NCBI GenBank assembly: GCA_016794035.1
Contig: JAEUHS010000082.1
Coordinates: forward strand, 1-62,937
Source: Planctomycetota bacterium
GTDB taxonomy: Bacteria > Planctomycetota > UBA1135 > UBA2386
Reading direction: 5' to 3'
Length of the DNA: 62,937 nt
In this document: in pieces, positions 58,872 to 62,937 of the stretch
Layout: each line of letters opens with the position of its first letter
How positions within the stretch are numbered: the stretch's first letter is position 1
Notes under the pieces: generated by a model
Told to the model about the DNA's origin: nothing
Seen by the model: only the letters and a program-made list of their open reading frames with translations
The model's database searches: none
Position numbers and translations under genes: made by a program

Positions 58872-60959
58872 TCAGCGCACGTCGAAGACCCGAAAACCAT
58901 CGCCGCTGGCACGCCGCGTGAACACGTCGGGACGTGCCTCGGCCCAGGCCAGCTCGGGGGGCGCCGGCATGGCCACGAACAACACCTCGGCACCGCGGCG
59001 CCGCAACCGCCCGATCCACTCGTCGACCGTCGTGGGTGGTTCGTGCGGGACGCCCGGCTGGTAGGTGCCGAGCGCGCCGGACTGCGTCGCCGGCACGTGG
59101 AGGACTTCGTTCTGCAAGCGGCTGCCGAGCAACGGGTAGACCATCCAGTTGTGGCCCCAGCTCGCCCAGCCGGCGACGAAGGCGATGCGCAGCGGCCGTT
59201 CCGGGTCGTCGACCTCGGACCAGCCTCGGGACACCGCGCCAGCGCCAGCCTCCTTTCCCAGCAGCGCCACGACGACCCAGGCGACGGTCTCGTCCCGGGC
59301 CGTCGGGTGCAGGTCGAAGCCATGCGCGTAGGTGTCGTGGCGCGTCTCACTGCGGCAGTGCGTCAGCCATGGCAGACCGACGAACCACGCGCTGGCGCCA
59401 GCCACCACGAGCCACGCACGCCTTGGCTGCAACACGACGGCCACCGCGGCAAGCGTGCCCAGCCCGAGGACGACCCACGCGACGGCCTGGTCCCGGGCGA
59501 GGGTGGCGAGATTGGCGGCGGCGATGTCGAGCGCGAGCGCCCCGACACCCATCAGCAGCACGAACCGCTGCATGCGCGGGCCGGTCCGGGCCAGCGTCGC
59601 CATGCCGACGAGCAGCAGCCCGAACGGCACCAGCAGGAACCGCTGGGTACCGTCGCTCCAGTGTTCGCGCAGCGGCCGCATCGCCTCGCCGGCGAACAAC
59701 CAGAGGTCGGCGGCAATCGCCGCGGCCAGCGCGACGAAGGCTGCACGCCGCGGTCCGGCGAGGCCGCACAGGACGGCCAGCGATCCCAACACGGCGACCA
59801 GCACCGCTGGCGGGCCGAGGGTGATCGGCGCGAACCCCGGCTGGAAGGTGATCAGCTTCGTCCAGTAGCTCGTGTCCCCGGCAGGCAGCACCGGCACGTT
59901 CGCCTGGAACGTCGACCCGGAGAACAGCACGGTGCCACCGAGCACGACCTGGAACGGGTAGACCGGATTGCCGGTCTCGATCCAGTTGCGAACATACCAC
60001 GGCACGCTGACGGCGACCGCAGCCAACGCGCCGCCGCCAACCCCTCGCAGCACGCGGCCACGACAGCGCACGAGCAGCCACAGCGCCACCAGGACCGCGA
60101 TGGCGGCAGGGAGCAAGGCGAGGAGCTTCGTGCCTGCGGCGAGGCCGAACGCGGCACCGGTCAGCACGCCGTCGACGGCCGACTTCGTGCGCAGAAAGCG
60201 CACGGCGAACAGCCATCCGGCGAGGACCTCGGCCGCCATCGGCAGGTCGACGTACTGAGTGGTGACGTAGGCGAAGGCCGGCGGCGCCAACATCCACAAG
60301 GCCGCCGCCACGCCGGCGCCGCGCCGCGGCGCGCCCAGCTCGGTTGCGAGACCGTGGATCGCGGCACCGCCGAGCAGCAGGTATGGCAGGCCGAACAGAT
60401 TGACGAGCAGGTCGCCGTGGAACGGCAACAGCAGGAAGGCACCGAACAGCTCGCCGTTGGCCGGGAAGCGGCTGTAGTCGCCGAAGGCATCCGGTGCCGA
60501 CCACTGCCAATAGCCGCCGTGCTGGACCCACATCGCCGGGATCGTCAGGTGGTAGGTCAGCGAGTCCCAGGCGAGTGGCGGCAGCACCAGCGCGCGCGCG
60601 ACCTGGACCAGCAGCAGCGTTCCCACCACTGCCACCAACAGAGCGGCACCGCCGCCGAGGCGCAGGCGCCCGGTGGACACCGTCGCCTTGCCGGTCCAAC
60701 GCCGGCACGCGCCCGCGACACAGAGGCTCACGCCAGCGAACACCAGGGCATGGAAGCACTGGCAGAACAACAGCACGAGCGAGACGACGACGAGCAGCCA
60801 CGTCGCGACCAGGCCAGCACCCACCAGGCGGACCGCGCGCGGTGCCTCGGCCAACGGCCGACGCACGAGCGCCGCACCGCTGTAGGCCAGGGCGCCCGCC
60901 ATGAGCGGCAGCAGCACGGCGCCGGACAGCGTCGCTGCCAGTTCCGTCGGTGCTGTCAT
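58872..60959 (-). CDS. Polytopic GT39/PMT-like membrane glycosyltransferase
   Basis: The 695-residue protein has about 12-13 membrane helices and a C-terminal soluble domain (about 590-695). The first extramembrane loop carries PPLAWDSLTYHLTIPAMWVQHG, with the acidic residue expected for GT-C enzymes that transfer sugars from polyprenyl phosphates. The subfamily is uncertain. No partner gene is coupled to it; the SGNH hydrolase on the same strand follows upstream by about 120 bases. Confidence 0.75.
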   Translation of the reverse strand: MTAPTELAATLSGAVLLPLMAGALAYSGAALVRRPLAEAPRAVRLVGAGLVATWLLVVVSLVLLFCQCFHALVFAGVSLCVAGACRRWTGKATVSTGRLRLGGGAALLVAVVGTLLLVQVARALVLPPLAWDSLTYHLTIPAMWVQHGGYWQWSAPDAFGDYSRFPANGELFGAFLLLPFHGDLLVNLFGLPYLLLGGAAIHGLATELGAPRRGAGVAAALWMLAPPAFAYVTTQYVDLPMAAEVLAGWLFAVRFLRTKSAVDGVLTGAAFGLAAGTKLLALLPAAIAVLVALWLLVRCRGRVLRGVGGGALAAVAVSVPWYVRNWIETGNPVYPFQVVLGGTVLFSGSTFQANVPVLPAGDTSYWTKLITFQPGFAPITLGPPAVLVAVLGSLAVLCGLAGPRRAAFVALAAAIAADLWLFAGEAMRPLREHWSDGTQRFLLVPFGLLLVGMATLARTGPRMQRFVLLMGVGALALDIAAANLATLARDQAVAWVVLGLGTLAAVAVVLQPRRAWLVVAGASAWFVGLPWLTHCRSETRHDTYAHGFDLHPTARDETVAWVVVALLGKEAGAGAVSRGWSEVDDPERPLRIAFVAGWASWGHNWMVYPLLGSRLQNEVLHVPATQSGALGTYQPGVPHEPPTTVDEWIGRLRRRGAEVLFVAMPAPPELAWAEARPDVFTRRASGDGFRVFDVR

Positions 60960-61077
60960 GGTCCTGCCACGGCGCCTGGGCCCCGCAACCTCGGCATGCT
61001 GCCCGGGAGTCGTTGCAGCGGCGCGCACGAGGCCATCGCGCCATCGTGGCGCAGCCACCACGCCAAGCGAAGCGCAA

Positions 61078-62538
61078 TCATCGACCGCGCCCCGCCCGCA
61101 GCTCGCGCACGAACGTCGCCAGGGCCGCGCCGGCGACCGCGTTGCCGCGCACGTTCCAGTGCGTGTCGCGCAGCAGGTAGAGATGGCGGTCGCCGTCGGC
61201 GAGCGGCGGCACCGCGCGCAGGATCGGCAGCAGGTCGAGGCACGGGATGCCTTCGTCGCGGCAGAACGCGACCAGCCGGTCGCGCAGCATCCAGCGCTCG
61301 CCGACCGGACGATCGGCGGGCCACGCGGCGACGATGCGCTGCCAGAGACCGTCCTCGACCATGAACTCGTCGGGGATCAGCACGTAGCCGAACGGCCGGT
61401 CCTGGCACAGCGCGTGCATGCGCCGCAGTTCGGCGAGCATGGCCGGCAGGCTCGGGTGCGTCGGGTCGCAGGCGTTGACCGCGCGATCGGTCTCGAGCGC
61501 CAGGTAGGCCGCCGCGGTGAACGAGCCCGGTTCGCGCATCGGGTCGTGCAGCCAGACCTGCGCGGCCGCGAGGTCGCCGAGCTGCTTCAGGCCGACGTCC
61601 TCACCGGTGCCGCGCAGGTGACGCCAGACGCGGCGCGGCACTTCGAGCAGCAGCACGTTGCCGCGGTCGAACCAGCTGCCAAGCAGTTGATCGACACCGT
61701 CCCACGGCGGCGTCTCCGGCAGGTCGTTGCCGAGGAACAGGCTGACGATCGCGGCATCGGCCCGCAGCGGCAGCACGATGCGCTCGATCAGGTTGCGGTA
61801 CTCGGGTGGTCCGAGCGCCGGCCAGCCGACGTTCCAGATCGTGGACACGCCGGGTTCGTGTTCGGCGACGGTCGTGTAGTGCAACGCGTGCGGCACGACA
61901 CCGGCGCTGAACGAATCGCCGACCACCGCGACGACCGGTCCGCGCGTCGGCGACGGCGCGGCGAACGGCTCGTCACAGCAGCCGTGGGCGTTGATCGGGA
62001 AGTCGTAGTGGCGTTCGCCGGGCGCGAACGCGTGCACGCGCAGCCGCTCGGCCGAGTGCGCGGTGCGCGATGCCCACAGCGGTCCCGGCGTCAGCCAGGC
62101 CAGCGTGCGCAGCGACCCTTCCGCGACCGCCAGCAGCGTCGCGACGGCCAACAGGAGCAGCCCCGGTCGACCGGGGCGCCGCGGCGCGCGCGGCCCGAGC
62201 CAGACCGCCGCGGCCGCCACCGCCCCCCAAGCGATGCCGACGCAGGCGACGCGGTGGCTGACGTAGCCGCCGGCGACGATCGCATAGGCGAGCCACAGTC
62301 CCACCGCCGCCACGAACGCGACGCGCAGCACCGGCCCCGGCGGCGGTGCCGCGCGCCCGAGACGGCGCCACGCCAGCGGCTGCAACAGCAGGGCGATCAC
62401 GGCGCTGGCCAGCACCACCCCATCGAGCCAGGTCGTCAGCCAGTGGTACTTCTCCCACGCGCCCCAGGTGCCGAGCAGCGCGACCAGCGTCGCCGCCAGC
62501 AGGCACACCGCGGTCGGCAGGCGGCGCGTCGTGGACAT
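61078..62538 (-). CDS. Membrane SGNH hydrolase-like protein (AlgX/DltD-type outline)
   Basis: The 486-residue protein has four to five hydrophobic segments in the first 150 residues, then an SGNH domain with VVGDSFSAG (nucleophile Ser), FLGNDLPETP and a C-terminal catalytic RDTHWNVRGNAVAG. The D-x-H-W-N signature is shared by acetyltransferase-like SGNH proteins that modify exopolysaccharide. It lies near other glycan genes. ATG 62538 was chosen; the in-frame stretch before it is Arg/Cys-rich and looks non-coding. Confidence 0.75.
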   Translation of the reverse strand: MSTTRRLPTAVCLLAATLVALLGTWGAWEKYHWLTTWLDGVVLASAVIALLLQPLAWRRLGRAAPPPGPVLRVAFVAAVGLWLAYAIVAGGYVSHRVACVGIAWGAVAAAAVWLGPRAPRRPGRPGLLLLAVATLLAVAEGSLRTLAWLTPGPLWASRTAHSAERLRVHAFAPGERHYDFPINAHGCCDEPFAAPSPTRGPVVAVVGDSFSAGVVPHALHYTTVAEHEPGVSTIWNVGWPALGPPEYRNLIERIVLPLRADAAIVSLFLGNDLPETPPWDGVDQLLGSWFDRGNVLLLEVPRRVWRHLRGTGEDVGLKQLGDLAAAQVWLHDPMREPGSFTAAAYLALETDRAVNACDPTHPSLPAMLAELRRMHALCQDRPFGYVLIPDEFMVEDGLWQRIVAAWPADRPVGERWMLRDRLVAFCRDEGIPCLDLLPILRAVPPLADGDRHLYLLRDTHWNVRGNAVAGAALATFVRELRAGRGR

Positions 62539-62937
62539 GCGGCGTAGTGGACACCGCGCGCGGCACCCGGTGCAAGCGCTGCCGCCACCAGCGCACCAGC
62601 ACCCCAGCCGCCGGCGGCTCGCGATCGGCCTGCACCCGACCGAACCTGCCGGTCGCAACCCCGGCTGCCATGGGTTCTGCGGCCGGACCGTCGCCTCGAG
62701 GCTCCTCAGCCACGGCCGCGCGCCGTGCGACGGGAGCACACCGGGCTCGCTGGCGCGCGGGCGACGCCGAGGCAGCCGGCTCGGGTCACGACAGAACTGA
62801 TGACTTGGGTGCAGCTCCCGGGTTTTGCTGCCACCGTTGCGCCGATCGCGCCACCCATGCCCTGCCGAAGCCCCGTTGGGCGCGGCAGGAGAGCACGTTG
62901 GCATTCATCCCACCTCGGTGTCCCAACCTGGTTTGCG
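62539..62937. other. Terminal gap with no recognisable gene
   Basis: The last 399 bases hold only Arg/Pro-rich open frames on either strand, with no start region, tRNA or T-run terminator I can support. A gene could begin beyond the window end. Confidence 0.5.

Noticed and set aside
1..62937. CRISPR array, prophage or integron
   Set aside because: No regularly spaced identical repeats, integrase, capsid or transposase genes were seen on either strand.

Overview
The window is very GC-rich (roughly 70-75% by eye), densely coded on both strands, and free of phage or transposase genes. The gene content points to a Gram-negative bacterium with an outer membrane, most likely a high-GC planctomycete. 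The reasons are LptE- and BamD-like lipoproteins, a Na+-NQR complex, many secreted beta-propeller-type proteins of low-complexity composition, and a fused Ser/Thr kinase-TPR-GAF-sigma54 regulator. The taxonomic call is an inference. Reading direction was settled gene by gene from recognisable motifs, because at this GC content nearly every gene has long open frames on the other strand.

Layout. 1-3220: the 3' part of a homodimeric pyruvate dehydrogenase E1 gene, then an HtrA-type protease. 3240-5521 (minus): two histidine-degradation genes. 5602-8450: an ECF-like sigma factor divergent from an HDOD-GGDEF protein. 8564-12378 (plus): a CorC/HlyC-type CBS protein, RecO, a BamD-like TPR lipoprotein and an LptE-like lipoprotein. 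12394-17895 (minus): a cyclophilin, then a surface-glycan cluster of three glycosyltransferases and a WaaP-like kinase. 17975-19526: superoxide dismutase and MazG, followed by a candidate structured RNA with an intrinsic terminator. 19852-29692: a respiratory region with ApbE, an FkbM methyltransferase, an orphan lipoprotein, a duplicated palindromic repeat, the complete nqrABCDEF operon and a small nqrM-like gene. 29778-35513: an acyl-carrier-like protein, an EEP hydrolase and an RND efflux pair. 35540-35638 (minus): a selenocysteine tRNA gene. 35860-41706: a lipoprotein, the giant kinase/sigma54 activator, and a secreted protein preceded by a consensus sigma54 promoter. 41894-48000: secreted propeller proteins, EF-P, a GNAT acetyltransferase and a hydrolase remnant. 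48259-52336: a coupled three-gene module of unknown function. 52397-62538: a CstA carrier, two SGNH hydrolases, a TIM-barrel secreted protein, a small membrane protein, a methyltransferase, a glycosyltransferase and a GT39-like membrane protein.

How the genes fit together. ApbE supplies covalent FMN and the NqrM-like protein supplies iron to the sodium-pumping NADH dehydrogenase, so 19852-29692 holds a full set for building that complex. The WaaP-like kinase, LptE-like and BamD-like proteins, FkbM methyltransferase and glycosyltransferases suggest an elaborated outer-membrane glycan. The strongest candidate for an undescribed system is the 1249-residue kinase-TPR-GAF-sigma54 activator (37230-40979) with a matching -24/-12 promoter 84 bp downstream (41064-41078) that drives a small secreted protein with a strong ribosome binding site. 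Many other genes carry a TANNNT -10 box only 6-11 bases before the start codon, which implies widespread leaderless mRNAs.
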